Origin: an uncultured Brevibacillus sp.
GTDB lineage: Bacteria; Bacillota; Bacilli; Brevibacillales; Brevibacillaceae
Direction of reading: 5' to 3'
NCBI RefSeq assembly: GCF_947502445.1
Contig: NZ_CANMZW010000013.1
Span: 62,001 to 126,000, forward strand
Length of the DNA stretch: 64,000 nt
Part shown: positions 33,388 to 43,028 of the stretch, piece after piece
How the letters are laid out: each line of letters begins with the position of its first letter
How positions within the stretch are numbered: position 1 is the stretch's first letter
Translations under genes and position numbers: made by a program
Notes under the pieces: generated by a model
Database searches by the model: none
Seen by the model: only the letters and a program-made list of their open reading frames with translations
What the model was told of the DNA's origin: nothing

Positions 33388-33894
33388 CTATGGAGCTGTT
33401 ATGAATTCAAGTGCAGTGATTCCAGTTAACGGTTCTTCCTTTGCGAGCAGTGTTTCAGGCAGATAGAAGTATACGGGTCCGTTTTCTTTAATCGGCCTGC
33501 CGTCCTTGGAAAATTGCAAGATGGCACGTCTCGCTTCTCCAAGAGGAAGAACGATTGACTCTTGATTGTCACGGTGAAGACGAACATGTGTCGCTTCTGG
33601 CAGTGGCTGCGCATTGGTAATAAATGGGTTCAAGTGGATGCCGTACTCGCCCTCCAGCACTTTACGCTCTTCTGCCAGCGTGCGCCGCTCCTGTGGCAAG
33701 GTTGCGCCCTCACGAAGCTCCTTGTCCCATTGTGTGCCGGTTCCTTGCAGATATTTGGCTTGCTTGGACAAATCTGTATCAGTTTCACCCGTATAGGAGG
33801 AAAGATCAAATTTTCTCTCATCAAAAACCCAGACAGTCGGATCTAAGGTAATAGGGAAAGAGACGGCCCCTTTAAACACGATTACGTCAGACAT
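33388..33894 (-). CDS. Conserved hypothetical protein, 168 aa
   Basis: Not assigned to a family. A soluble protein with an N-terminal beta region (VIVFKGAVSFPITLDPTVWV, then FDERKFDLSSY), a charged helical middle and a C-terminal PVYFYLPETLL segment. ATG 33894 has GGAGGT seven bases upstream; the open frame extends 65 codons further without a site. It lies convergent with sda and divergent from the patB-like gene. Confidence 0.7.
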   Translation of the reverse strand: MSDVIVFKGAVSFPITLDPTVWVFDERKFDLSSYTGETDTDLSKQAKYLQGTGTQWDKELREGATLPQERRTLAEERKVLEGEYGIHLNPFITNAQPLPEATHVRLHRDNQESIVLPLGEARRAILQFSKDGRPIKENGPVYFYLPETLLAKEEPLTGITALEFITAP

Positions 33895-34036
33895 GAGGCA
33901 AACCTCCAATATGTAATAGCGTACCTGATTTATTGTACCGCAGGGGTAGAGAGGAGGCAAACAGCGATTACACTTGTCCATGGAATGAAAAAAAGTATAT
34001 TCTGAAAAGGAGAAAGCGATGAAGAGGTGAAAGCGA

Positions 34037-35209
34037 GTGGGATACAGCTTTGATGAGCGAATCGATCGAACAGGAACCAATAGTGTCAAGTGGGAGACAA
34101 ACCATCCCGATTACAATGCAAAGGGAATGCTGCCATTATGGGTGGCAGATATGGACTTTGCCTGCCCTCCCGAAGTGACGGAAGCGCTGATAAAAAGAGC
34201 TTCCCACCCGATTTATGGATATCCGATGAAGCAGGCAGCCTTTTATCAGAGCTTGCAGGAATGGATCCTGAAGCGTTTTGGCGTCACAGTAGAACAGAGC
34301 TGGATGACAGGGATAACGGGGGTGGTGCCAGGCTTGCATGTCGCGATTGAAGCCTTTACGCAAGTGGGGGAAAAGGTATTGATTCAGTCACCAGTCTATC
34401 ATCCATTCTTTCATGCAGTCACAAATCGAGGGCGTCAGGTAGTTACCAGCTCTCTCGCTCAGAACGAGGGGCGCTACGAATTGGATTGGGACGATCTGGC
34501 GAAAAAATTGAGTGAACCTGCTGTAAAGCTGATGCTCTTGTGCAGTCCGCATAATCCGGTTGGACGAGTGTGGACCAAAGAAGAACTGGAAAGGCTGGGG
34601 ACGCTGTGTACGCAGCAGGGAGTGATCGTTGTGGCCGACGAGATTCATGCAGATCTAATACTTTCAGAAGGTAGCCACACCCCGTACTACTCCCTGTCAC
34701 CTGAGCTTTCCAGAAACAGCGTTACTTTTTTGTCAGCGAGCAAGACCTTCAATCTAGCTGGATTGTTCACCTCCTATTTGGTAACAGAGAACAGCCAGCT
34801 ACTGCGAGATTTTTCACGAACTGCTTCCAAAATGGGCTACGAAAATTTGAATTTGTTCGGAATGGAAGCCACGATTGCGGCGTATCGACATGGTGAGGCG
34901 TGGCTGGAGGAGCTGCTTGTCTATCTGAAGGGAAATGCAAACTATCTGAATCGATTTTTGGCAGACAAGCTCCCAGAAGTTTCGATGGCCATTCCGGAGG
35001 CTACCTATCTCGGTTGGATGGATTTTCGCTCATTGGGCTTGTCCCAGCCAGAGCTAAACAGGCTGCTTCGTCAGGAAGCCAAGCTGGGGCTACACGACGG
35101 TCTCACATTTGGTCCCGAGGGTGAGGGCTTCCAACGGATTAATTTTGGCTGCCCCAGATCGATTCTGATCGAAGCCATGGAGCGGCTCGCGAGCGCTATT
35201 CGTAAGTAG
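34037..35209 (+). CDS. patB: PatB/MalY-type PLP enzyme (cystathionine beta-lyase / aminotransferase)
   Basis: A class-I fold PLP enzyme of 390 aa that typically cleaves cystathionine or cysteine-S-conjugates. It contains LPLWVADMDFACPPEV, HNPVGRVWT, VVADEIHADLI and the PLP lysine at residue 236 (SASKTFNLAGL). All of these match PatB/MalY. The GTG start has GAAGAGGTGA upstream. The glutaminase gene starts 79 bases after its stop on the same strand. Confidence 0.88.
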   Translation: MGYSFDERIDRTGTNSVKWETNHPDYNAKGMLPLWVADMDFACPPEVTEALIKRASHPIYGYPMKQAAFYQSLQEWILKRFGVTVEQSWMTGITGVVPGLHVAIEAFTQVGEKVLIQSPVYHPFFHAVTNRGRQVVTSSLAQNEGRYELDWDDLAKKLSEPAVKLMLLCSPHNPVGRVWTKEELERLGTLCTQQGVIVVADEIHADLILSEGSHTPYYSLSPELSRNSVTFLSASKTFNLAGLFTSYLVTENSQLLRDFSRTASKMGYENLNLFGMEATIAAYRHGEAWLEELLVYLKGNANYLNRFLADKLPEVSMAIPEATYLGWMDFRSLGLSQPELNRLLRQEAKLGLHDGLTFGPEGEGFQRINFGCPRSILIEAMERLASAIRK

Positions 35210-35288
35210 GATGCCAGCATTTGACAGTAGCCCTTTTGATATCTACAATTTACTTATGGCAACTGTGAGTGGCAAGAGGGGAGAGCAT

Positions 35289-36221
35289 ATGGACAAAGCT
35301 TTGGCAACAAAGCAATTGGAAGATGTTTTGAATCAGGCATCCGCTTATACGAATAAAGGCAGTGTCGCATCGTACATTCCAGAGTTAGCCAAAGAGGACC
35401 CGAAGCAATTGGGTATCAGTGTCTGTTTTTCGGATGGAACACTATTATCAGTCGGGGATGTAGATGTTCGCTTCACGCTGCAAAGCATCTCAAAAATTTT
35501 TTCGCTAATCATTGCGCTCTGCCAAAATGGCCAAAAGCATGTGTTCGAGCGGGTGGGAAAAGAGCCTACAGGAGATCCATTCAACTCTATTATCAAGCTA
35601 GAGACGATCAAGCCGCACAAGCCGTTAAATCCGATGATCAATGCAGGAGCTATCGCGGTTGCAGGTATGATCCAAGGAAAAAGTATAGACGAGAGGTTGA
35701 ATAGTGTCTTGGACATGCTTCGCAAAATGACGGGAAATCCGAGCATTTGTGTGAATGAAGCAGTCTACTGTTCGGAGAAAAGGACAGCTGACCGCAATCG
35801 AGCACTCGCCTGGTTCCTAAAGGATAGCGGCATTTTGACCACGGATGTAGAGGAGACCTTGGATCTATACTTCCGTCACTGTGCGATAGAGGTAACAGCC
35901 AAGGATGTTGCCAGGATGGGAATGGTCCTCGCCGCAGACGGAATGGATATGCAAACAGGGGAGCGGCACTTCCCAGAGGAGGTTGCGCGTATTTGCAAGA
36001 CCTTCATGGTAACCTGTGGCATGTACAACGCTTCGGGAGAGTTTGCCATTGATGTTGGCATACCGGCAAAAAGCGGCGTCGCTGGCGGGATTATGGCGAC
36101 GGTGCCTCAGAAAATGGGTATTGGTGTTTTCGGACCGTCTCTGGATGAAAAAGGAAACTCAGTTGCTGGAGTCGAGCTGCTCAGGCTACTCTCAAAAGAG
36201 TGGAAACTTGGTATCTTTTAG
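35289..36221 (+). CDS. glsA: Glutaminase
   Basis: Hydrolyses glutamine to glutamate and ammonia. The 310-aa protein has the beta-lactamase-like S-x-x-K pair Ser66/Lys69 (QSISKIFSL), NPMINAGAIA and KSGVAGGIMA, all diagnostic of GlsA. ATG 35289 follows GAGGGGAGAG; an in-frame start at 35211 lacks a site. It follows a PLP enzyme and the nearby roc genes, so nitrogen supply is a common theme. Confidence 0.93.
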   Translation: MDKALATKQLEDVLNQASAYTNKGSVASYIPELAKEDPKQLGISVCFSDGTLLSVGDVDVRFTLQSISKIFSLIIALCQNGQKHVFERVGKEPTGDPFNSIIKLETIKPHKPLNPMINAGAIAVAGMIQGKSIDERLNSVLDMLRKMTGNPSICVNEAVYCSEKRTADRNRALAWFLKDSGILTTDVEETLDLYFRHCAIEVTAKDVARMGMVLAADGMDMQTGERHFPEEVARICKTFMVTCGMYNASGEFAIDVGIPAKSGVAGGIMATVPQKMGIGVFGPSLDEKGNSVAGVELLRLLSKEWKLGIF

Positions 36222-36314
36222 CTTCTTGCACTTGTTCGTTCTTCGCCCCTTTTCAAATGGCCCAGAATAACGTACTATGTATGTTAAGGATGGAGGCAAA
36301 CGGAGGGATAGGTT

Positions 36315-36596
36315 TTGACAGAAATTAAGGTTCCCGATCTGGAACAAAAAGCGCTAGCGTTGCTTCAAGCAGACGCAGACAAGATTTATAAACTGATCGA
36401 CGTACAGATGGAGAACCTGACTATGCCGCAGTGCCCACTGTATGAAGAGGTACTAGATACTCAGATGTTCGGGCTTTCCCGTGAAGTAGAGTATGCAGTA
36501 CGCCTAGGACTTATTGGTGAAGAGATCGGCCGGGAAATTATAGGGTCCCTGGAACGCAAATTGGCTCATCTCCATGAATTGTATAATCAGAAGTAA
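36315..36596 (+). CDS. ylaN: YlaN family protein (DUF1507)
   Basis: A 93-aa protein with the almost invariant stretch [20 protein letters not shown] and VRLGLIGEE, identical in layout to B. subtilis YlaN. YlaN has been linked to iron homeostasis through Fur in Firmicutes. The TTG start has GGAGGGA upstream. In B. subtilis ylaN lies next to ftsW; here ftsW is about 6.5 kb downstream on the other strand. Confidence 0.93.
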   Translation: MTEIKVPDLEQKALALLQADADKIYKLIDVQMENLTMPQCPLYEEVLDTQMFGLSREVEYAVRLGLIGEEIGREIIGSLERKLAHLHELYNQK

Positions 36597-36634
36597 AAGC
36601 GAGGAGAGCAAGCGATATTCCTCGCTTTTCATTT
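36595..36634 (+). terminator. Rho-independent terminator of ylaN
   Basis: AAAAGCGAGG-loop-CCTCGCTTTT, directly at the stop codon. Confidence 0.75.
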
Positions 36635-36650
36635 TGTCTAAAAAAAGAAC

Positions 36651-36679
36651 TTGCTTAATTTATGTGTGTATATTAAATT
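36651..36679 (+). promoter_or_regulatory. Candidate promoter of the T-box leader
   Basis: TTGCTT, 17 bases, TAAATT, about 30 bases before the start of stem I. Confidence 0.45.
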
Positions 36680-36711
36680 TGTAACTATGTTTTTCATTGT
36701 GGAAAATGCGA

Positions 36712-36957
36712 TGATGGAGACTAGTACACGGATCGTCCGCTTGACAGGGAGAGGCTGCCAGAGACTGTAAGCAGCTTTGAAGTGTGAGCCGTAGAATTCC
36801 CTCCAGAGCAGTTCTCTGAAAGCATCTGACCAGTAGGAGAAAATCGGGTCATTCCGTTATCGATGATCAAGTGAGGCATGGAAAGAAGTATATATCTATG
36901 CTTAATCAGGGTGGTACCGCGAATAAACTCGTCCCTTTTGTGGACGGGTTTTTTTTG
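36712..36957 (+). promoter_or_regulatory. T-box riboswitch (specifier UUC, phenylalanine inferred)
   Basis: The T-box sequence AGGGTGGTACCGCG is at 36908-36921, followed by the terminator CTCGTCC-loop-GGACGGG plus eight T (36927-36957). Stem I shows the AGTA (36723) and GAA (36794-36796) pair of the specifier loop. TTC at 36797-36799 follows GAA, which reads as a Phe codon. Uncharged tRNA binding would favour read-through into the transporter gene. Ile (AUU, one base shifted) is a less likely reading. Confidence 0.9.
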
Positions 36958-36997
36958 TTTTCTACAAACAACTTGATGGACGTACAGAGGAGTGAAA

Positions 36998-38338
36998 ATG
37001 GTTATGAAACAAACCGAGCAATGGACGAGCAGGCTAGGCTTTATTCTAGCGGCAGCAGGTTCAGCAATCGGTCTAGGCGCAATCTGGAAGTTTCCTTATA
37101 TCGTAGGAACGAGCGGAGGCGGGGCATTTTTTCTTTTATTTTTGCTGTTTACTATGGCAATTGGCCTTCCACTGCTACTCGGTGAGTTCACGATTGGACG
37201 GAGTACCCAAAAAGAGGCCATTTCCGCTTATCGAACGATTGCCCCAGGTAGTTTGTGGCATTGGGTAGGGCGTCTGGGTGTGATCACCTGCTTTCTACTG
37301 CTTTCGTTCTATAGCGTGGTAGGTGGCTGGATTTTGTCCTATTTGCTGCGCGGTCTGACTGGTCAAATTACAGGTCCTCACTATGACACGCTGTTCGGAG
37401 AGGTAATTGCTGACCCGATTGGCGCTGTGGCTGCGCAACTGGTATTTATGCTGATCACAGCATGGGTCGTAGCCCGTGGGGTGCAAAGCGGGATTGAATC
37501 AGCCAATAAATACATGATGCCTGCACTTTTCATTTTATTTGTGGTGTTGATGGTTCGCTCTCTTACGCTGGAGGGGGCAATGGAAGGGGTCTCCTTCTTT
37601 TTGCGACCTGATTTTTCCAAGCTGGATGCCCAATCGATTTTGTATGCCATGGGACAGTCCTTCTTTTCCTTGAGTGTCGGGGTATCCGTAATGGTAACGT
37701 ACAGCTCTTATTTGGCCAAAAATGAAAGTCTCGTGCGCTCTGCTGGCTCCATTGTCAGCTTGAACGTATTGGTTTCCTTGTTTGCGGGTCTTGCGATTTT
37801 TCCGGCCGTTTTTTCACTTGGAGTCGAGCCTACAGCAGGACCTGGATTGCTCTTTATCGTTCTGCCTTCTGTGTTTGAAAAGCTTGCATTCGGTAGCTTC
37901 TTCCTACTGATCTTCCTGGCATTGTTCCTGTTTGCAACCTTGACCTCAGCCTTTTCCATGCTCGAGATCATTGTGGCGTCTTTGGCAAAAGGAGATGAGG
38001 TCAAGCGAAAGCGTCTATCCTGGTTGATCGGCTTGCTCATTTTTGCTGCCGGAGTCCCTTCTGCGCTTTCCTTTGGTATTTGGAGCGAGTTTACTCTGTT
38101 CGGCAAGTCGATCTTCGATGCGGTTGATTTTTTGGTAAGCAATTTGCTGATGCCGCTCGGAGCATTGCTGATTGCGATCTTCGTTCCGTTCAAAATGAAA
38201 CGCGAGGTCTTGATCGCAGAATTGCAAGCGGATTCCCGATTGGGCAAAAAGCTGTTTGTTGTATGGCTTCTCTTGCTCAAATACGTAGCGCCGCTGGCAA
38301 TTATTTTCGTCTTTTTGAATACATGGGGGATTCTGTAG
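36998..38338 (+). CDS. Sodium-dependent amino acid symporter (NSS/SNF family)
   Basis: A 446-aa sodium symporter with the family signature near the start ([22 protein letters not shown], residues about 11-32) and about 11 helices, as in bacterial LeuT/MhsT proteins. It imports hydrophobic or aromatic amino acids. A T-box leader with a likely Phe specifier makes phenylalanine the best guess. ATG 36998 follows GAGGAG; GTG 36992 and ATG 37004 are alternatives. A terminator follows. Confidence 0.9.
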   Translation: MVMKQTEQWTSRLGFILAAAGSAIGLGAIWKFPYIVGTSGGGAFFLLFLLFTMAIGLPLLLGEFTIGRSTQKEAISAYRTIAPGSLWHWVGRLGVITCFLLLSFYSVVGGWILSYLLRGLTGQITGPHYDTLFGEVIADPIGAVAAQLVFMLITAWVVARGVQSGIESANKYMMPALFILFVVLMVRSLTLEGAMEGVSFFLRPDFSKLDAQSILYAMGQSFFSLSVGVSVMVTYSSYLAKNESLVRSAGSIVSLNVLVSLFAGLAIFPAVFSLGVEPTAGPGLLFIVLPSVFEKLAFGSFFLLIFLALFLFATLTSAFSMLEIIVASLAKGDEVKRKRLSWLIGLLIFAAGVPSALSFGIWSEFTLFGKSIFDAVDFLVSNLLMPLGALLIAIFVPFKMKREVLIAELQADSRLGKKLFVVWLLLLKYVAPLAIIFVFLNTWGIL

Positions 38339-38350
38339 CGAGATATACAG

Positions 38351-38398
38351 AAAAAAGGACTGCTAGGCTTGATCTAAGCCACCTGCAGTCCTTTTTTC
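38351..38398. terminator. Bidirectional terminator
   Basis: AAAAAAGGACTGC-loop-GCAGTCCTTTTTT between convergent genes. Confidence 0.85.
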
Positions 38399-38418
38399 GT
38401 ACATAACTGACCAAATGC

Positions 38419-39462
38419 CTAGGCAAAGAAAAAAGCGGTCCCTAGGATGATGTAGACAGTGAGAAGAAGGACACCCTCAAACCAGTTTGTTGCACCGTCT
38501 CTGGTGATAGATATCGTGATAAAGGTTGCTACCCCGATTGCAGCGAGTTCAAACGGCGTAAAAACGATGTCCATGGGCTTGCCGATCAAGAGGCTGACTA
38601 ACACGAGGGTAGGAGCTACAAAGAGAGCAATTTGCAAGCTGGAGCCGATCGCAATTTCAACGGCTGCGCCAATCCGGCCCTTCAAAGCCAAAAGCATCGC
38701 TGCGCTATGTTCAGCTGCGTTTCCGATGATGGCAATCACAAAAGCACCGACGAACAGCTCTGACCACCCCAGTGACTGTGAGACGTGCTGGACACCATGT
38801 ACGAGCCATTCGGATACAATCGCAACGAACACAGTAGAGACGGCAAGCATGATGATGGAAACGCCTTTGGACCAAACGGCTTCACTGCCATGCGTTTCGA
38901 TGTCCGATAAAAAATCACTGTGAGTGACCATCGAAAATACGAGCCATAGAACATAGGCGATGATGAGTAGAGCGGCAATGACGATACTCAAGGTCTCAAT
39001 CTTGACTGGCGGCAGCTCCTGCATGAAGACAGCAGGGATGAACAAGGCAACAATCGCCAGCGTCATCAGCGACGCATTGTGTCCTGCCAGTCTGCTGTTA
39101 AATGTCTGCTCCTTGTATTTAAGACCACCCAGAAATACGCTAAGCCCAAGCACGAGCAGCATATTCCCGATAATCGCCCCTGTGATGGAGGCTTTGACCA
39201 TGTCAAAAAGCCCTTCTTTCACGAGAAAAAAAGCGATGATCAGCTCAGCTGCGTTGCCAAAGGTCGCATTGAGAAAGCCACCGATGCGATCTCCCGCGTA
39301 GTGAGCTACGCTCTCGGTTGATTTGCCTAACCACGCGGCCAAAAAGATGATGGCGAGGGAGGAGGTTGCAAATTGAAACATCTCATTTTCGGTGAAATAA
39401 TGGGCGAATGCAGCCAAAAGGAGAGAGGCACCCACCAGTGTAAAAAAGAGCCGCAAGTTCAT
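38419..39462 (-). CDS. Calcium/proton antiporter (CaCA/Cax family)
   Basis: A 347-aa membrane exchanger with two inverted halves. Each carries the cation motif: FGNAAELIIAF (about residues 69-79) and IGNAAEHSAAM (about 244-254). It exports calcium in exchange for protons and resembles B. subtilis YfkE. ATG has GAGGTGA upstream. It is monocistronic and convergent with the symporter. Confidence 0.92.
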   Translation of the reverse strand: MNLRLFFTLVGASLLLAAFAHYFTENEMFQFATSSLAIIFLAAWLGKSTESVAHYAGDRIGGFLNATFGNAAELIIAFFLVKEGLFDMVKASITGAIIGNMLLVLGLSVFLGGLKYKEQTFNSRLAGHNASLMTLAIVALFIPAVFMQELPPVKIETLSIVIAALLIIAYVLWLVFSMVTHSDFLSDIETHGSEAVWSKGVSIIMLAVSTVFVAIVSEWLVHGVQHVSQSLGWSELFVGAFVIAIIGNAAEHSAAMLLALKGRIGAAVEIAIGSSLQIALFVAPTLVLVSLLIGKPMDIVFTPFELAAIGVATFITISITRDGATNWFEGVLLLTVYIILGTAFFFA

Positions 39463-39628
39463 TCGATCACCTCGTCTGTGTGAATGGTTGATTGGATAAG
39501 TGCAGAGTAGATAGTTTACCCTATGCGCAAAAAATCACCATATCCTTCTGGATTTTTGTCCACGTAGGTATAGCGTTCCTCTCGTGGAAGAAACTAAACA
39601 GTGAATGAAAAATTGGGAGGTGGCTCGT

Positions 39629-39886
39629 ATGACAAAGCCTTTGCTGTGCCCGACGTGCAAGTCAAATCGTATGAGATTTACCGTCATCGAACAGACACCA
39701 CGCTATATGCGCCTCGATCCGCAATCGGGCGAAGTGGTAGCGGAGCTAAGCTCAGAACAGCTGGACATGTTTCACCAGCCGTACAAAGGTGAATCCTATA
39801 TGGTTCAATGTGGGGTATGCGGCACGACAGAGCCGGAAGAGCGCTTTGTAAAAATGGCTCAGCACGTGCAGAACCAACGAACTTAA
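39629..39886 (+). CDS. Zinc-ribbon protein, 85 aa
   Basis: Two CxxC knuckles (LCPTCKSN near residue 6 and QCGVCGTT near residue 61) flank a beta-rich middle (RFTVIEQTPRYMRL), a typical zinc ribbon. Function is unknown. ATG 39629 follows GGGAGGTGG. A terminator shared with sleB follows. Confidence 0.65.
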   Translation: MTKPLLCPTCKSNRMRFTVIEQTPRYMRLDPQSGEVVAELSSEQLDMFHQPYKGESYMVQCGVCGTTEPEERFVKMAQHVQNQRT

Positions 39887-39907
39887 CATGGAAAAGACAC
39901 AAAAAGA

Positions 39908-39946
39908 AAACAGGCACCGGGTCAATAACGACCGTGCCTGTTTTTG
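39908..39946. terminator. Bidirectional terminator
   Basis: AAACAGGCAC-loop-GTGCCTGTTTTTG between the zinc-ribbon gene and sleB. Confidence 0.85.
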
Positions 39947-39953
39947 TTTGATC

Positions 39954-40736
39954 CTAGCGGCAGAAAATATGTCTGCCGATCTTTTTGATTTGTGGACGGC
40001 TCCAAATCCAGCCAGAGGTAGCCGTATCCGGGTTGAAGTAGTAAATGGCTCCTCCGGTAGGGTCCCAGCCTTTCAGGGCATCGTTCACGGCTTTTTTGGA
40101 CTGCTCGTTTGGCGTCAGCCAGATTTGACCATCTGCCACTGCTGTAAAGGCACGTGGTTCAAAAATGACACCGGCAGGCGTGTTTGGAAATGCCGCATTC
40201 TTGGTACGGTTCAAGATAACAGCGGCAACAGCCACCTGGCCGATGTACGGTTCGCCACGTGATTCACCATAGACAGCATTGGCCATCAAACGTAAATCAT
40301 TCTCAGAGATTCCCGCGGCACGATAGGTTTCTTTTTTGGGAGCACTTGGTGCGCTTGGTGCCGGAGCACTCGGTGCTGCCTGCGAGGTTTCCGGCACGCC
40401 CAGTTCAGCGGCGGTTGGCTTGTATTGTGTTGTTGCATTGTATAGCTTTACTTTTGTTTTCGGACCAAGCACTCCGTCAACCTTCAACCCAAACTCGTAT
40501 TGAAAGTTGCGCAATGCCCAGTAAGAGCGCCAACCAAACATGCCATCCACTTTTCCGGTATAGAAGCCCAAAAATTTCAGTCGTCCTTGCATTTCACGGA
40601 CGTCCTTCCCTTCCGCTCCTACCTTGACGATTTGTTGACTGAAGGCATCAGAGCGCATTGGCAAAACCACTACAGCAGTCGTGACTAAAATTGCAACAAC
40701 GACAACAGCCATCAGCCATTTGAAAGGCTGCTTCAT
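39954..40736 (-). CDS. sleB: Spore cortex-lytic enzyme SleB
   Basis: A lytic transglycosylase that opens spore cortex peptidoglycan during germination. The 260-aa protein has an N-terminal membrane/signal segment (7-28), a peptidoglycan-binding domain (about 36-100, VGAEGKDVREMQGRLKFLGF), an Ala/Pro/Ser linker (115-135) and the catalytic hydrolase-2 domain with Glu158 (VYGESRGEPYIGQ). ATG 40736 follows GAAGGAGG; the frame extends upstream without a site. The usual partner gene ypeB is not adjacent. Confidence 0.93.
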   Translation of the reverse strand: MKQPFKWLMAVVVVAILVTTAVVVLPMRSDAFSQQIVKVGAEGKDVREMQGRLKFLGFYTGKVDGMFGWRSYWALRNFQYEFGLKVDGVLGPKTKVKLYNATTQYKPTAAELGVPETSQAAPSAPAPSAPSAPKKETYRAAGISENDLRLMANAVYGESRGEPYIGQVAVAAVILNRTKNAAFPNTPAGVIFEPRAFTAVADGQIWLTPNEQSKKAVNDALKGWDPTGGAIYYFNPDTATSGWIWSRPQIKKIGRHIFCR

Positions 40737-40882
40737 GGCAAATCCTCCTTCTTTAGGGTGCAACAACACCCAGATGATAATTGTTAGGTTACCCAAATTC
40801 CGTCAACCAGCCTTAGTAAAAAGCTGGGGATTGCGTAGACTAGCGGATGACAAACTCACTTGAATAACAGGGAGGCAGACGG

Positions 40883-42511
40883 ATGAAGGTAGCCCAGTTT
40901 ATCACCGAGCAGTTGGTTCAGTGGGGAGTAACGCGGGTATACGGTGTAGCGGGAGATGCCATATTTGCATGGCTGGATGCTTTGGGGCGCCAGAACAAGC
41001 TGGAGTACATAGCGTGCAAGCATGAGGCTGCTGCCGCGATGATGGCAAGCGCAGAGGCGAAATTGACGGGCAGACCAGCCGTTTGTACGGCGACGATGGG
41101 GCCAGGTGCCATTAACTTGTTGAACGGGCTTGCAGATGCTTACTCTGATCGCGTACCGGTGATTGCCATAACTGGACACGTAGAGACGCAAAAGCTGGGG
41201 GGAGGCTACAAGCAATACATCCCGCTAGAAGATGTGATAAGACCCATCGCACGTTACTCGACTACCGTCGTCCATCCGCAGGCGATAGGGGAGGTCATGC
41301 ACAAAGCCTTTGTTTGTGCGATGCACCAAAAAGGGGTCGCACATGTGGCCATATGCAAGGATGTCTTTGAACGGATGACAGATGCTCCTCTTGTTCCAGA
41401 GTTGCCACGTGTAACTGCGGCTGTACGCCCAGACCGTTTAGAAATGGAATACGCACAAGAGCAGCTTATGAATGCGAAAAGACCTCTTGTCCTGCTTGGG
41501 ATCGGGGCAAGAGGTACAGCACAAGGCTGCCGCCAACTGGCTGAACAATTAGGTGCTGGTATTTTGCTGACGCTCGGGGCAAAAGGGATTCTAGAGGATT
41601 CTCATCCGCTCGTTTTGGGTGGCTTGGGAGAAGGGGGCAGCGAGACAGCTCTGCTTGCTTTGGCAGAGGCTGATGTTCTGTTGATTTTAGGGGCGAGCTG
41701 GTTTCCGCGAGCGTTTTTGCCGAAGGAGCTGGCAATTGTTCATGTAGATACAAATCCTGAATCGATTCACGCCCACCCCAAGCTGCAATCGGTGACGGCA
41801 GATTTGGATGATGTGCTGTCTTTATGGCTGAGGCGTTTAGAATCTCGTCGAATAGACCAAGCTTGGGAAGAACAGGTAGAACGATGGCATGCCCGTTTTT
41901 GGGCGGAGACACAACAGATTACGCAGCAAAAGCCAGATGAATTGGTAAAACCAGAAACATTGTTCCGTACACTCGGAAAAGTAGTAGAGGAGGATGCGAT
42001 CATCGTCCTTGATACTGGGGAGCATACAATCTGGTTTAACCGGGCATTTCGCGGGACGCAGCAGGTTCCTTTATTCTCTGGTAAATGGCGCACGATGGGC
42101 TTTGGCTTGCCCGCTGCCATTGCCGCCAAGCTGACACATCCAGAAAAACAGGTAGTTTGCGTCACTGGCGATGGCGGATTCCAGATGAATCTTCCTGAGC
42201 TGATGACTGCAGTGGAACAGCATACGGATTTTGTGCTCATCGTCGTGAATAACGGGACTCTTGGTCTAGAACAAATGAAGATGGTACAGGCAGGCTATCA
42301 GCCCTTTGGTGTAAGCCTGCATAACCCTGATTTTGTGTTGTGGGCAGAGGCTTGCGGCGTTCAGGGACAGGTCGTGGAGAGTGTATCATCCCTAGAACAG
42401 CAATTGAAGCAGGCGCTTTCTAGCGGGCGGTTGACGCTGCTTGATGTACGCTGCAGCGGACCAACATTGACCGAGAGAAAAAAACAAATTCCCTTCCAAG
42501 CCCAAGCTTGA
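40883..42511 (+). CDS. Thiamine-diphosphate enzyme, pyruvate oxidase-like (PoxB/YdaP)
   Basis: A 542-aa ThDP enzyme. The N-terminal PYR domain holds the catalytic Glu (CKHEAAAAMMA, about residue 48). The central domain lies at about 190-330. The C-terminal PP domain has the ThDP motif GDGGFQMNLPELMTAVEQ through VVNN. The pattern fits pyruvate oxidase (PoxB, YdaP) more than acetolactate synthase. It would convert pyruvate to acetate or acetyl phosphate plus CO2. ATG has CAGGGAGG upstream. Confidence 0.85.
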   Translation: MKVAQFITEQLVQWGVTRVYGVAGDAIFAWLDALGRQNKLEYIACKHEAAAAMMASAEAKLTGRPAVCTATMGPGAINLLNGLADAYSDRVPVIAITGHVETQKLGGGYKQYIPLEDVIRPIARYSTTVVHPQAIGEVMHKAFVCAMHQKGVAHVAICKDVFERMTDAPLVPELPRVTAAVRPDRLEMEYAQEQLMNAKRPLVLLGIGARGTAQGCRQLAEQLGAGILLTLGAKGILEDSHPLVLGGLGEGGSETALLALAEADVLLILGASWFPRAFLPKELAIVHVDTNPESIHAHPKLQSVTADLDDVLSLWLRRLESRRIDQAWEEQVERWHARFWAETQQITQQKPDELVKPETLFRTLGKVVEEDAIIVLDTGEHTIWFNRAFRGTQQVPLFSGKWRTMGFGLPAAIAAKLTHPEKQVVCVTGDGGFQMNLPELMTAVEQHTDFVLIVVNNGTLGLEQMKMVQAGYQPFGVSLHNPDFVLWAEACGVQGQVVESVSSLEQQLKQALSSGRLTLLDVRCSGPTLTERKKQIPFQAQA

Positions 42512-42588
42512 TTTGTTTATAATAAATAAAAAGGTAAATGGACCCAGATAGGGAAGCGAACTATTCGGGCGAAGAGGAGGACGTCCAG

Positions 42589-42927
42589 ATGGCTGACAGG
42601 CTCGGTGATATTAGAGTGGCAGATCAAGTGATTGCAGTCATTGCTGGAGTGGCGGTTGAAGAAGTGCTTGAGGTATCTGTTCGATCCGGTGGGCTGTATC
42701 AGGATTTGGCTAAAAAAATCAATGGAGGGGCAAAAGGGATCACGGTGTTTGTCACAGACGATAGAGTCACCATTGATATGCGAGTGTCTGTGCGATACGG
42801 AGCGCCAATTCACCAAGTGTGTCACACGCTGCAGGAGAAGGTAAAGGAAGCTGTAGAAGCATTGACAGGCCTTTTCGTGGAAGCGGTAAACGTCCGCGTC
42901 GAGACCATAGAAATCCAAAATCCATAA
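42589..42927 (+). CDS. Asp23/Gls24 family envelope stress protein
   Basis: A 112-aa protein with DIRVADQVIAVIAGVAVEEV, GGLYQDLAKK and VRYGAPIHQVCHTLQEKVKE, the pattern of Asp23/YloU/YqhY proteins. Members associate with membranes and respond to cell wall or alkaline stress. ATG 42589 follows GAGGAGGA. A -10 TATAAT lies at 42518-42523. A terminator follows. Confidence 0.88.
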   Translation: MADRLGDIRVADQVIAVIAGVAVEEVLEVSVRSGGLYQDLAKKINGGAKGITVFVTDDRVTIDMRVSVRYGAPIHQVCHTLQEKVKEAVEALTGLFVEAVNVRVETIEIQNP

Positions 42928-42976
42928 GCTAGAACGAGTCAATGGAAAGGGATTCGCGTTCTCACGTTAAAATAAA

Positions 42977-43006
42977 ACGACCTGCGTAACTGACAGGTCG
43001 TTTTTC
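42977..43006. terminator. Bidirectional terminator
   Basis: ACGACCTG-loop-CAGGTCGT, T-rich on the plus side and A-rich upstream, between convergent genes. Confidence 0.85.
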
Positions 43007-43028
43007 ATTTGCAGTTTTCATCCGCACA

